From NCBI GenBank assembly GCA_020638525.1, contig JACKIL010000002.1, forward strand, positions 310,001 to 374,000: a DNA stretch of 64,000 nucleotides, read 5' to 3'. How positions within the stretch are numbered: position 1 is the first letter of the stretch; every line of letters starts with the position of its first letter. This DNA comes from Caulobacterales bacterium (GTDB lineage: Bacteria > Pseudomonadota > Alphaproteobacteria > Caulobacterales > Parvularculaceae). Below the pieces are notes generated by a model, which saw only the letters and a list, made by a program, of their open reading frames with translations, made no database searches and was not told where the DNA came from. Both the position numbers and the translations under genes were made by a program. Shown here one piece after another: positions 44,867 to 53,192 of this stretch.

Positions 44867-45238
44867 CTAATTGGTGGTCGCCACCCAATCCGGATCGTCC
44901 TGAACCTCGCGTTCGAACGTCAGGAAGTCGTAATAGCCGCAGCGGGTCTGGGTCGGGAATTCGCGGCAGATCTTCGGGCGCGCATCATAGATGCCGCAAA
45001 GGCGCGTTTCCTTGTCAAGGAACATGCAGGAAGTGACGAAGTGCTCGTCATCGGTATGACGAAGAACACGCGGGCTCGCCTTGTCCCCATATTTCGTGAA
45101 CTTCTTCTCAGCCTTCGCATCCGACATGTCGAAATGCTTGGCCAGACGCTTCACGTCCGACTTGGTGACAGGGATATGGGTATAGCTGCAGCAATAAGCG
45201 ACGCATTTGACGCAGTCATACTTCTTCTTGGCGGCCAT
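44867..45238 (-). CDS. YkgJ-family cysteine-cluster protein
   Basis: The 123-residue protein starts with a Lys-rich stretch and a cysteine cluster CVKCVAYCCS, followed by CMFLD, CGIYDARPKICREFP and CGYY. These eight or so cysteines match the YkgJ (UPF0153, CxxCxxCC) family, thought to bind zinc or an iron-sulfur cluster. No function is established. It is 34 bases after the mnmA gene on the same strand and may share its transcript, which links it loosely to tRNA thiolation or sulfur handling. Confidence 0.85.
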   Translation of the reverse strand: MAAKKKYDCVKCVAYCCSYTHIPVTKSDVKRLAKHFDMSDAKAEKKFTKYGDKASPRVLRHTDDEHFVTSCMFLDKETRLCGIYDARPKICREFPTQTRCGYYDFLTFEREVQDDPDWVATTN

Positions 45239-45272
45239 GATGATTCCCGGAATAACTAAGCGGCGAACAAGT

Positions 45273-46439
45273 CTAACCGTTTAGCACAGACTCGGTCGAA
45301 GAAATCCAGCCCCCGCCGAGAATGCGATCATGTGCGGGATCGGGCGAATAAAAGACGCAGGCCTGTCCGGGCGCAACGCCCTCTTCCGGAGTATCGAGAA
45401 CGACCTCGACGCCATCGTTCCAGAAAAGCCGAGCCGAACTTGGCGGGCGCGTCGAACGGACCTTTACAGCGATCTTTTCCCCGGCGCGCGCAGCATCTTC
45501 CACCGCGCCGTCGCCAAGCCATGAGACTTCTTTCAGCCGAATACGCCGGACAAGCAGCGCTTCACGCGGCCCGACGATGACGCGCCGGTTCGTTGGATCG
45601 AGTCGAACGACAAAAAGCGGCTCTCCAGTCGCAACGCCGAGGCCGCGGCGCTGGCCGACCGTGTAATGGATGACGCCGGCGTGGCGGCCCATCACCGTTC
45701 CATCGACATGGACAATCTCGCCGGGTTCTGCTGCGCCCGGCCGAAGGCGTTCGACGACGTCGACATACTTTCCTTGCGGCACGAAGCAGATGTCCTGGCT
45801 GTCGGGCTTATCGGCGACTGTCAGGCCGAATGACGCCGCGATCGCGCGCACTTCATCCTTAGGCATGTCGCCGAGCGGAAAGCGCAGATAGTCGAGCTGC
45901 TCGCGCGTCGTCGAGAACAGGAAATAGCTTTGGTCGCGCGAAGCATCGACCGCGCGTCGCATCTCTGCGCCGCCCGGGCCTTCAGCGCGCCGGATGTAAT
46001 GGCCAGTCGCCATCGCCGCCCCGCCAAGGTCGCGGGCCGTCGCAAGGAGATCCTTGAACTTCACGCGCTCATTACAGCGCACGCACGGGATCGGCGTCGC
46101 GCCGGCGAGATAGGTGTCGGCGAAGTCTTCCATCACCGCTTCGGAGAAGCGATCTTCATAGTCGAGGACGTAATGAGGAAAGCCGAGGCGCTCGGCGACT
46201 GTGCGCGCATCGTGAATATCCTGTCCTGCGCAGCACGCGCCCTTCTTCTGAACAGCCGCGCCATGGTCGTAGAGCTGCAGGGTGACGCCGACGACATCAT
46301 AACCCGAATGCTTGCAGAGGGCGGCCGTCACCGAGGAATCGACCCCGCCAGACATCGCCACGACGACGCGCGCACCGGCCGGCAGGCCGAGGTCGATCTT
46401 CGGCGCGTCAATTCGGGAGATATCGGTCAAAACGCTCAT
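45273..46439 (-). CDS. mnmA: tRNA-specific 2-thiouridylase MnmA
   Basis: The 388-residue enzyme adds sulfur to U34 of tRNA-Lys, -Glu and -Gln. The ATP-binding PP-loop is SGGVDSS near residue 30. The two catalytic cysteines are seen in PIPCVRCNERVKF and SQDICFVPQGKY. The C-terminal beta-barrel domain (ARVVVG-like and VFYSPDP) is complete. A CCAGQDIHDAR insert is typical for the family. It lies near a tRNA-Met gene and upstream of a YkgJ-type protein, with no IscS or Tus gene nearby. Confidence 0.96.
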   Translation of the reverse strand: MSVLTDISRIDAPKIDLGLPAGARVVVAMSGGVDSSVTAALCKHSGYDVVGVTLQLYDHGAAVQKKGACCAGQDIHDARTVAERLGFPHYVLDYEDRFSEAVMEDFADTYLAGATPIPCVRCNERVKFKDLLATARDLGGAAMATGHYIRRAEGPGGAEMRRAVDASRDQSYFLFSTTREQLDYLRFPLGDMPKDEVRAIAASFGLTVADKPDSQDICFVPQGKYVDVVERLRPGAAEPGEIVHVDGTVMGRHAGVIHYTVGQRRGLGVATGEPLFVVRLDPTNRRVIVGPREALLVRRIRLKEVSWLGDGAVEDAARAGEKIAVKVRSTRPPSSARLFWNDGVEVVLDTPEEGVAPGQACVFYSPDPAHDRILGGGWISSTESVLNG

Positions 46440-46575
46440 TTCGGGCGGAACATAGGGGCGGCGAACGCCATTATCCAGCCTGCCGCCTCGCCCCGCCTGG
46501 CCCGTCAGCCTTCAAGCCCCCGGCGCTTTCTGCTAGCAGCGAAGACATGGACCTGAGCCCGCCGGACCTTCCCTG

Positions 46576-48201
46576 ATGACCGCATCAAGCGCCGCCGCCT
46601 TTCATCAGGGCCTCGCCGCAGCCCATGCCGGAGACTTCGAGCGCGCCTTCGCGATCGCCCGGTCAATGATCGCCCGCGACCCGAACGACGTCCACGCCTA
46701 TCAGATCGTCGGCGTTGCGAACTTCCTGCAAGGGCGAATTCACGAAGCGCTCGACGCCTTTATCCGCGCCAATCAGCTCGCCCCGCGCCAGCCGCCTATT
46801 CTCCATTGGATCGGAGTCCTTATGCGTGAGCGGGGCGATTTCGCTCAGTCGCGCACGGCTTTCTCGCGCGCGGCGGAGCTGGCGCCGGAAAATCCGGAAC
46901 ATCTCGCCAATCTCGCCGAAACGCTGGTGTTGATGAGCGCGCGCGACGAAGCGCAAGAAGCCTTCGAGAAGGCCGTGCGCATCGAGCCGCCTTCCGCGGT
47001 CGTTCTCGCCAAGGCGGCGCGCTTCTTCGAGCAATCGCATGATCTCGCGCGGGCAAGCGCATTGGCGGAGCGCGCCTTCGGGCTCGCTCCGAAAGATGAA
47101 ATCGTCCTGATCGCAAAAGCGGAGATAGACCAGCGCAGGGGCCGGCCAGAAGAGGTCATCGCGCTCCTCAAGGGAGAGGCGTCTGCGAGCGCACAGAACC
47201 AGCGCAATCACGCAAAGCTCTTTCGCATTCTCGCCGACGCCTATGACAAGACCGACCGCTACGACGAAGCTTTCGCCGCTTACAGCGCGTCAAACAATCT
47301 GCAGCGCGCGCTCTACGCCGACTATGTCTCCCACGAGAAGAGCCCGCTGACCGCTGAGAACCTCGACAGAATGATCGCCTATTACCAAGGCGTCGATGCT
47401 TCCTCATGGACGAGGTACGAAAACCTCGAAGAACGGGCCCCTGCCTTCATCGTCGGCTTCACGCGCTCGGGCACGACCTGGCTCGACCAGATCATCGCCT
47501 CGCATCCGGGCGCGATGGTGATGGAAGAGGAAGACAATTTCATCGATGTGTGGAACGAGCTTCATATTAGCGATGAAGGCCTTGCGCGCCTCGCCGGCCT
47601 GACGCGCGATGAGGTGAACGGCTATCGCCGCGCCTATTGGCGGCGCGCGCGCGCGAATATGAAAGAACCGGAGAATGGCGGCCTCGTCGTCGATAAGGTC
47701 CCACTGAATACCGTTCAGCTCGGCCTGATCTATCGGCTCTTCCCGGAGGCGAAGGTCATTTTCGCGCAGCGCGATCCGCGCGATTCCATCTTCAGCAATT
47801 TCCAGCAGCACTATGCGATGAACGCGGCGATGTACCAGTTCCTCGCGCTCGACACGGCCGCCGCCTTCTATGACCGCGTCATGACTTTGGGCCGGCTTTG
47901 CCGCGAGAAATTCCCGCTCGCAGTTCATGATGTCCGCTATGAAAGCCTCGTCGAAGACCTTGAAGGCGAAGCGCGCCGCTTCATTCCATTTCTGGGCCTC
48001 GACTGGACGCCAGACGTTCTCGACTATCGAGAGACCGCGATGAAACGCACGATTTTGACGCCAAGCCTGCGTCAGGTCGTGCAGAAACCATACGCGACGT
48101 CGATCGGAAAATGGCGCAACTATGAAAAAGAGATGCGTTCGGTGCTGCCAATTTTAGACAAATGGGCGGCGTTGCTCGGTTACGAAGTTAACGAGCGCTG
48201 A
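46576..48201 (+). CDS. TPR-repeat sulfotransferase
   Basis: The 541-residue protein has about six N-terminal TPR units (residues 5-245). A sulfotransferase domain begins at AFIVGFTRSGTTWLDQII, where RSGTT is the PAPS-binding loop, with AKVIFAQRDPRDSIFSNF as the 3'-phosphate-binding region. It resembles the longer protein at 42107-44143 in architecture but is too diverged for a recent duplication. It starts divergently from mnmA. The acceptor is unknown. A 250-base gap separates it from sciP. Confidence 0.88.
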   Translation: MTASSAAAFHQGLAAAHAGDFERAFAIARSMIARDPNDVHAYQIVGVANFLQGRIHEALDAFIRANQLAPRQPPILHWIGVLMRERGDFAQSRTAFSRAAELAPENPEHLANLAETLVLMSARDEAQEAFEKAVRIEPPSAVVLAKAARFFEQSHDLARASALAERAFGLAPKDEIVLIAKAEIDQRRGRPEEVIALLKGEASASAQNQRNHAKLFRILADAYDKTDRYDEAFAAYSASNNLQRALYADYVSHEKSPLTAENLDRMIAYYQGVDASSWTRYENLEERAPAFIVGFTRSGTTWLDQIIASHPGAMVMEEEDNFIDVWNELHISDEGLARLAGLTRDEVNGYRRAYWRRARANMKEPENGGLVVDKVPLNTVQLGLIYRLFPEAKVIFAQRDPRDSIFSNFQQHYAMNAAMYQFLALDTAAAFYDRVMTLGRLCREKFPLAVHDVRYESLVEDLEGEARRFIPFLGLDWTPDVLDYRETAMKRTILTPSLRQVVQKPYATSIGKWRNYEKEMRSVLPILDKWAALLGYEVNER

Positions 48202-48379
48202 AAGATTAAGCGCGGCGCGCGCGCTGACGCCCGCGCATTCTCATTGTGACCCGCGAAAGCACGGCCAAACACGCCATTCCTGTATCTCATTGGCGCAAAT
48301 GTTCCGTGCTGGGACAAATTTTTCACTCCAATTTTTCTCAAATTACATCAACGCCTTAGAGAAGGATTTACCCTCACAT

Positions 48380-48394
48380 TTAGGCGTTTTTTAA
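48380..48394 (+). promoter_or_regulatory. CtrA-like binding site upstream of sciP
   Basis: TTAG-N7-TTAA matches seven of eight positions of the CtrA box TTAA-N7-TTAA. Its right half is about 57 bases upstream of the sciP ATG. In Caulobacter sciP is activated by CtrA, so a site here agrees with known biology. A weaker partial match (TTAG-N7-TTTA) lies just upstream near 48355-48370. Confidence 0.5.
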
Positions 48395-48451
48395 AAGCGG
48401 AGGCGTAGGGTCGCAGATAGTGGAAGTTGCGTACCTTAAGGATATTCACCG

Positions 48452-48742
48452 ATGACCGTCGCCGCCCCGAACGCTGTGCAGCAACGATCGAAGGACCCGT
48501 ATGTCATCGGGCCCGACGGCATGCCGCTGACCCTCGCCGATCTGCCGCCGCCCAACACCAAGCGATGGGTGATCCGGCGCAAAGCAGAAGTCGTCGCCGC
48601 TGTGCGCGGCGGCCTCCTCACGCTCGAGGAAGCCTGCGCGCGCTATACGCTGACGCTTGAAGAATTCCTGAGCTGGCAAAAAGCCATCGATCAGTTCGGC
48701 ATGCCCGGCCTGCGCGCAACGCGCGTGCAGCAATACCGATAA
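48452..48742 (+). CDS. sciP: CtrA inhibitor SciP (DUF1153)
   Basis: The 96-residue protein is conserved along nearly its full length: DPYVIGPDGMPLTLADLPPP, TKRWVIRRKAEVVAAVRGGL, TLEEACARYTLTLEEFLSW and GLRATRVQQYR. The central helix-turn-helix contacts DNA and the CtrA DNA-binding domain, repressing CtrA-activated genes in G1. The presence of SciP marks the organism as an alphaproteobacterium using the CtrA circuit. It has its own promoter region with a CtrA-like box and its own terminator. Confidence 0.95.
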   Translation: MTVAAPNAVQQRSKDPYVIGPDGMPLTLADLPPPNTKRWVIRRKAEVVAAVRGGLLTLEEACARYTLTLEEFLSWQKAIDQFGMPGLRATRVQQYR

Positions 48743-48778
48743 GCCCTGCTTTCCAAGGTCTAGGCCTCCCTCCTTACT

Positions 48779-48806
48779 CCCCGCGCCCCGGCGCGGGGAT
48801 TTTTCT
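48779..48806 (+). terminator. Rho-independent terminator after sciP
   Basis: A GC-only stem (CCCCGCGC, 48779-48786, with GCGCGGGG, 48791-48798) and small loop are followed by ATTTTTCTT. It lies 37 bases after the sciP stop. Confidence 0.85.
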
Positions 48807-48940
48807 TGGAAAGGGGCGTTTATGCTGAAAAATCGGAAAACCTTGAGGTTGTGAACGGCGCGGCGTCTTTCGCGACAGGGATTTCGCCTCCATACTGAAA
48901 GCGCCTTTTCGGCTGGAATTGCGGGTTTTCGAGTTACGTC

Positions 48941-50047
48941 ATGATGAAATTCATCGCCTCCTCCCTCGATGCGGCGAAAGCGAAAGCCAAGCGCGCGCTC
49001 GGGGACAAGGCGGTGATTGTCAGCGTCCGGAACCTGCCGAGCGGCGATGTAGAGATTCAAGCCTCCGACAAGCCTCAGCCAGCCGCGCCGATTTCGAAGC
49101 GCATCGAGCCGACGTTCGGCGGCGAAGCCCGCGCGATGGTTGACGAGCGCCAGACGCGGCCTGCCGCAGGCGCAAGACTGAGCGCGCCTCTGGAGCAGCG
49201 CTATGCGGAAGACGCGCTGGCGAAGCTTCGCGGCGACCTGACGCGCAAATCCCCGTCCTCGGCGCCCGCCTTCAACCTGTCGGACAAGACCGTTCAGGGC
49301 ATGACGGACATCCTGAAGCCCCACAGCATCGGCGAGCGCTTGCTGGCGGACCTCATCGAGGGCGCGCGCCAAGCCCGCATCGATGAAGATCTCTACCGGC
49401 TGGAGACGGCGTTCATGGCGGCGTTCGATTACTCCCCGCTCGGCTTCGCCCCCTCCGCGCCTCTGATGCTCGTAGGCCCGACAGGCGCCGGGAAGACCTC
49501 CTGCGCGGCCAAGCTCGCCGCTTCCGCGATGGATTCGGGGATGGAGGCCTTCCTGATGACGGCCGACGCCGGCCGCGCTGGCGCGGTCGAACAGATCCGC
49601 ACCTATGGGGACTCGCTCGGCATCGACTACTTCGTCGTCGAGACGCCGCAAGATGTCGAACGCGCGCTAGAGCTTTACCCGCCAACCGGCGCGGTGCTGC
49701 TCGATACGCCCGGCGTCAGCCCGTTTGACGCTGGGGATATCGCGGCCCTGCGCTGCTTCCAGGAGGCCCTCAAGGCTGAGGCCATTCTGGTGCTGCCCGC
49801 GAGCGGCGATGTCGAGGAATTCAAGGAATGGTCGCTCGCCTTCCGCGAGTTCGGCGTGCGACGGGCGATTATCACCAAGTTCGATGCGACGAAGCGCGTC
49901 GGAGCGGCGCTCACCGCCGTGCATGAGGCGGGCATGGCCCTCGCGCATTTCTCCGAAAGCGCCTTCATCTCGGACGGCATGATGCCGGCCAGCGCCGAAT
50001 TCCTCGCCCGACGCTTCCTTGCGAGCAGGCCGGGGCGGGTTTCCTAG
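48941..50047 (+). CDS. FlhF-like SRP-family GTPase
   Basis: The 368-residue protein begins like FlhF (ALGDKAVIVSV after a short helix) and has a low-complexity linker. The SRP-type NG domain carries G1 GPTGAGKTSCAAKLA, the TADAGRAGAVEQIRTYG region, G3 LDTPGVSPFD and G4 TKFDATKRVG. FlhF sets the site and number of polar flagella. The sequence is divergent from flagellar-operon FlhF and no flagellar gene is adjacent, so the symbol is withheld. It is close to sciP, whose product represses CtrA-dependent flagellar genes. The stop overlaps the convergent J-domain gene by four bases. Confidence 0.75.
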   Translation: MMKFIASSLDAAKAKAKRALGDKAVIVSVRNLPSGDVEIQASDKPQPAAPISKRIEPTFGGEARAMVDERQTRPAAGARLSAPLEQRYAEDALAKLRGDLTRKSPSSAPAFNLSDKTVQGMTDILKPHSIGERLLADLIEGARQARIDEDLYRLETAFMAAFDYSPLGFAPSAPLMLVGPTGAGKTSCAAKLAASAMDSGMEAFLMTADAGRAGAVEQIRTYGDSLGIDYFVVETPQDVERALELYPPTGAVLLDTPGVSPFDAGDIAALRCFQEALKAEAILVLPASGDVEEFKEWSLAFREFGVRRAIITKFDATKRVGAALTAVHEAGMALAHFSESAFISDGMMPASAEFLARRFLASRPGRVS

Positions 50048-50526
50048 GCTTCACCCTCGGGGGCCGCCGGCGCCCGCGCAAGCAGAACGTCCCGCGCATC
50101 GTTGATTTTCGCCGCCAGATAGTCCGTTCCGCCCTTGTCGGGATGGAGCTGGCTGATCAGCTTTCTGTGGGCGGCGCGCACGGCTTCCGCAGACGCGTCG
50201 AGCGGAACCCCGAGGATCGAGGCCGCTTCGTCCGGCTGCATCGCCGCGGTTGGCGCCCGCGGAGGCGCATTCGCCGCTTCGTCGAGTTTAATCGCCCGCT
50301 CGCGCCATAGCTCGATCGCCGTAACGCCGCCCGCAGCGAGCAGCGTCATTAGGGCAAGCGGCCAAAGCTTGGCGGCGAAGAGCGCGGCGGCGAGGCCCAG
50401 AAAAGCGACGCCTTTGAAGAGCGTGACGTTCCGCCCCTCGCCGGCTCCTGCGCCGCTACGGGCGTTGCGCATGAGGAGCCAGCCGGCGGCCCCGACGGCG
50501 AGGATAAGCGCGAGGACGCCGATCAT
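50044..50526 (-). CDS. Membrane-anchored J-domain protein
   Basis: The 160-residue protein has two or three hydrophobic segments in its first 75 residues. A short J-domain follows in the C-terminal half, with EAASILGVPLDASAEAVRAA, then HRKLISQLHPDKGGTDYLAAK; HPD is the Hsp70-activating motif. It resembles the small alphaproteobacterial DnaJ-like membrane proteins of the TIM14 type. It would bring DnaK to the inner membrane. It shares its orientation with the next upstream gene, mipZ, at a 94-base distance. Confidence 0.82.
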   Translation of the reverse strand: MIGVLALILAVGAAGWLLMRNARSGAGAGEGRNVTLFKGVAFLGLAAALFAAKLWPLALMTLLAAGGVTAIELWRERAIKLDEAANAPPRAPTAAMQPDEAASILGVPLDASAEAVRAAHRKLISQLHPDKGGTDYLAAKINDARDVLLARAPAAPEGEA

Positions 50527-50620
50527 AAGCTCTCAGACTTCGACATGGCCGCTCGCCTCGCCCAGCTCTCACGCACGAGAGTGCCCCATTCGGAAGCCGC
50601 TTGAAAGGCGTTGGCGAGCG

Positions 50621-51442
50621 TCAGGCGGCTTCGCGCTGGTCGCGCTGCGGAAGCTTCAGGATCGCGATGAGCGAGCGGATCTCGAGGCGCGCTGTGACGT
50701 GACTCATGGTCGAGAGCTTCACTGGCGCATCCGGCCCGCCGAGATCGAGAAGGGTCAGCCCCATCGGGAAGAGCTCGCGGTAAATGACCCGGTCGCCGAA
50801 GCCGCGGGCGAGACGGAAGCCAATGCGCGAAGACAGGTCTTCGAGCTTGCGGCCCATCTCGGCCTTGTTTCGGGCCTGAGTCGCGGAAAGCCGGTTGCGC
50901 ATGACGACCCAGTCGATCCCGCCGGGAATGCCCGCCATCGCGCGGCGTTTGCGGGCGTTCCAGACCATCTCGCTGTAAAGGCTCGGCCCCATCAGCTGGC
51001 CGGTCTCAGAATCGAGCCTTGCGAGCAGATCGAAGTCGACGAAGCTGTCATTCAGCGGGGTCACGATGGTGTCGGCGTGAGCGTGCGCGAGGCGCGACAG
51101 GTGCGTGTCTGCGCCCGGGCAATCGATCACCACGAAATCGCAATCGGCGAGCCCCTGAAGCGCTGACGTGAGGTTTCGCGTCTCTTCCTCGCGCGCCGCC
51201 TCCCGGCTGTCGATGGTCGACGGCAGGACTTCGGGCATCACTGGAAAGGGCAGAACCTTGCCCTTTGTTTCCGCAAACTTTTTCCGGTTTTCGAGGTAGC
51301 GGCTGAGGCTCCGCTGGCGCATGTCGAGATCAATCGCAGCGACCTTGTGGCCGCTCTTCAGGAGCGCCACGATGACATGCATGGCGGCCGTCGATTTGCC
51401 GGAGCCGCCTTTTTCGTTCCCAAGAACGATGACGTGAGTCAT
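50621..51442 (-). CDS. mipZ: Division plane positioning ATPase MipZ
   Basis: The 273-residue ParA/MinD-type ATPase opens VIVLGNEKGGSGKSTAAMH with the deviant Walker A. Next come the AAIDLDMRQRSLSRYLENR switch I region and FVVIDCPGAD. The long NDSFVDFDLLARL and WVVMRNRLSATQARNK blocks are typical of MipZ rather than of ParA. In Caulobacter it forms a bipolar gradient with ParB and inhibits FtsZ away from midcell. It is followed by the J-domain gene and diverges from a pilus-type chaperone gene with a 69-base gap. Confidence 0.94.
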   Translation of the reverse strand: MTHVIVLGNEKGGSGKSTAAMHVIVALLKSGHKVAAIDLDMRQRSLSRYLENRKKFAETKGKVLPFPVMPEVLPSTIDSREAAREEETRNLTSALQGLADCDFVVIDCPGADTHLSRLAHAHADTIVTPLNDSFVDFDLLARLDSETGQLMGPSLYSEMVWNARKRRAMAGIPGGIDWVVMRNRLSATQARNKAEMGRKLEDLSSRIGFRLARGFGDRVIYRELFPMGLTLLDLGGPDAPVKLSTMSHVTARLEIRSLIAILKLPQRDQREAA

Positions 51443-51511
51443 TCCGAATGCCCTTCTGAGCAGCCGCCAGCCCGGTTACCCGCAGGAAACCTCCCCAAGA
51501 TAGACTGCCGC

Positions 51512-52351
51512 ATGATGGTGCAATTTGGACCGATTCTCCTGCGGCGAGCGGGAATTTTGGGCGTGCTCGCAGGAGCAGCGCTGGCGACCGGCGTGGCGCG
51601 GGCGGAAGTGAATATTTCTCCGCTGCGTCAGGTGATCACGGACGAGGCCCGGACCGCGACCTATCGGGTCTCGAACCCGTCCAACCGGATCATTGAGGGC
51701 CGCCTTCGCTGGATCGACCTCTCCGCGACCGAAACCGGTTATGTGGACGCAACACCGGAGCAGCGGGAGAAGCTGAGCGCCGCCCCCTATCTCACTGTAT
51801 GGCCAGCATTTTTTCGACTTGAGCCCGGCGCGGACGTAACTGTGACGGTCGCCGCGAAAGTGGGCGCCCCGCTGCCGGCGGGCGAACACCGCTCCCATCT
51901 CCTCGTCGAGACCGACGCCGTTCGCACGCCGCTCCGGAAGGCCGGCGGTTCGCTCGAGGTCGATATCGGCCTCGGCATATCGACCCCCGTCATCCTGCGC
52001 GGCGGCAAGGGCGATGCAGGCGCGACGATCGGCGAGACCCACCTTCTCAGGACCACAGACGGCTCGCTTGAGCTTGAGACGAATGTCGAACCCAAGGGCG
52101 AATTCTCGGCCTATGGCCGGATCGATGTCGTCTTCACGCCGCGCACCGAAAAGGGCGCGGGCGCGCCCGAAGTGCTGCGCTCGATCGACAATGTCGCCGC
52201 TTACATTGATGCGCCGCGACGGCGCGTGATGGCGCCTCTCGGCGTTCAGGAATTGCCCGGCGGCGTTCTGGAAGTGCGTTATGTCGGACGCTCGGAATTC
52301 GAAGGAGAAACCTTCGCGACGCGCTCCTTCGAGATCGCGCCGCCGCGCTGA
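51512..52351 (+). CDS. Pilus-assembly-type periplasmic chaperone (PapD-like), orphan
   Basis: The 279-residue product starts at ATG 51512; the frame remains open upstream but lies within the mipZ region. A signal peptide (LGVLAGAALATGVARA) precedes two immunoglobulin-like domains. The first has NISPLRQVITDEARTATYRV, RLRWIDL and FRLEPGADVTVTV strands as in PapD-type chaperones. No usher or pilin gene is nearby, unlike chaperone-usher operons. It may serve a spore-coat-U or other distant system, or have another folding role. Its stop is four bases from the convergent SPOR lipoprotein gene. Confidence 0.75.
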   Translation: MMVQFGPILLRRAGILGVLAGAALATGVARAEVNISPLRQVITDEARTATYRVSNPSNRIIEGRLRWIDLSATETGYVDATPEQREKLSAAPYLTVWPAFFRLEPGADVTVTVAAKVGAPLPAGEHRSHLLVETDAVRTPLRKAGGSLEVDIGLGISTPVILRGGKGDAGATIGETHLLRTTDGSLELETNVEPKGEFSAYGRIDVVFTPRTEKGAGAPEVLRSIDNVAAYIDAPRRRVMAPLGVQELPGGVLEVRYVGRSEFEGETFATRSFEIAPPR

Positions 52352-52354
52352 GCG

Positions 52355-53146
52355 CTATCTTCCGCCGTCCGTGAGAGACAGGCGCTCGCCGCCAAAATCC
52401 GTCACGACGCAATAGACGCCTTTGGCTTCAAGCGTCGCGCACAGCGCTTCCGCTTTCTCTCGCGAAGAGAATCCGCCGCCGATCAAGCGAAGAAAATCAC
52501 CGCGTCCTTCAATCGTCACGGCTTCGATGCGCGGCTCAAGAAGGCCCAATTCATCAGGGTTTTCTCGCTGCAGCTGGCGCCAGCCGGCGCGCGCGGCCTC
52601 TTCGTGGCGATAGGAAGCGAGATGAACGCCGAATAGCACGCTCGACGTCGGGATCGCCGTCTCGGCCTCGTTCTCAAACACGGTTTCTTCGCCGGAAGCG
52701 AAAGTCGGCTGAACGAGGCGCGGCGAAGAATCGACCGGCTTCTTCGGCGCGTCGGCGAGCGCTGCGTCCACATCGGCTGCGGCGATAACCGCTTTCGGAT
52801 TAACGGGCGCCGCAGGACGCGGCGCGTCCGCCGGCGCGGCGGAGGCCATTTCGGTTTCCGCCTCTTCCGCTTTCGCCAGCTTTTCGTCGGCGAGCTGCTT
52901 TTCGAGGTCGGCGTTGCGCTGCTTGAGCTGCACGAGTTCGGTTTCAAGCTCTGCGACGCGCAGGCTCGCCCAATCAAGCTCGCCGCCTTCCGCCGCGACA
53001 TCAGCCTTGCCGCCGCCAAGGGTCGAACAGCCCGACAGCATGGCTGCGGCGAGCAATGCGACAGCCCGCGCACGCAAGCTTGACGATAATCCGAATGAAT
53101 TCGCTTGGCGGCGTGATATAGGCTGCGCGAAGAGAGGCTCTTTCAT
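52355..53146 (-). CDS. SPOR-domain lipoprotein with coiled coil
   Basis: The 263-residue protein has a long N-terminal segment, a lipobox ending LSGC near residue 40, and a coiled-coil stretch near residues 60-95 (VAELETELVQLKQRNADLEK). A low-complexity Ala/Pro linker follows. The C-terminal SPOR domain (residues about 170-255) contains FGVHLASYRHEEAARAGW and GGFSSREKAEALCATLEAKG. SPOR domains bind denuded septal peptidoglycan, so a role at the division site is likely. It is divergent from panC (46 bases) and two genes away from mipZ. Confidence 0.82.
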   Translation of the reverse strand: MKEPLFAQPISRRQANSFGLSSSLRARAVALLAAAMLSGCSTLGGGKADVAAEGGELDWASLRVAELETELVQLKQRNADLEKQLADEKLAKAEEAETEMASAAPADAPRPAAPVNPKAVIAAADVDAALADAPKKPVDSSPRLVQPTFASGEETVFENEAETAIPTSSVLFGVHLASYRHEEAARAGWRQLQRENPDELGLLEPRIEAVTIEGRGDFLRLIGGGFSSREKAEALCATLEAKGVYCVVTDFGGERLSLTDGGR

Positions 53147-53192
53147 CAGGGTCTCCAGCGAACACAGTTACTCATAACGCAAGGCCCGGCCC

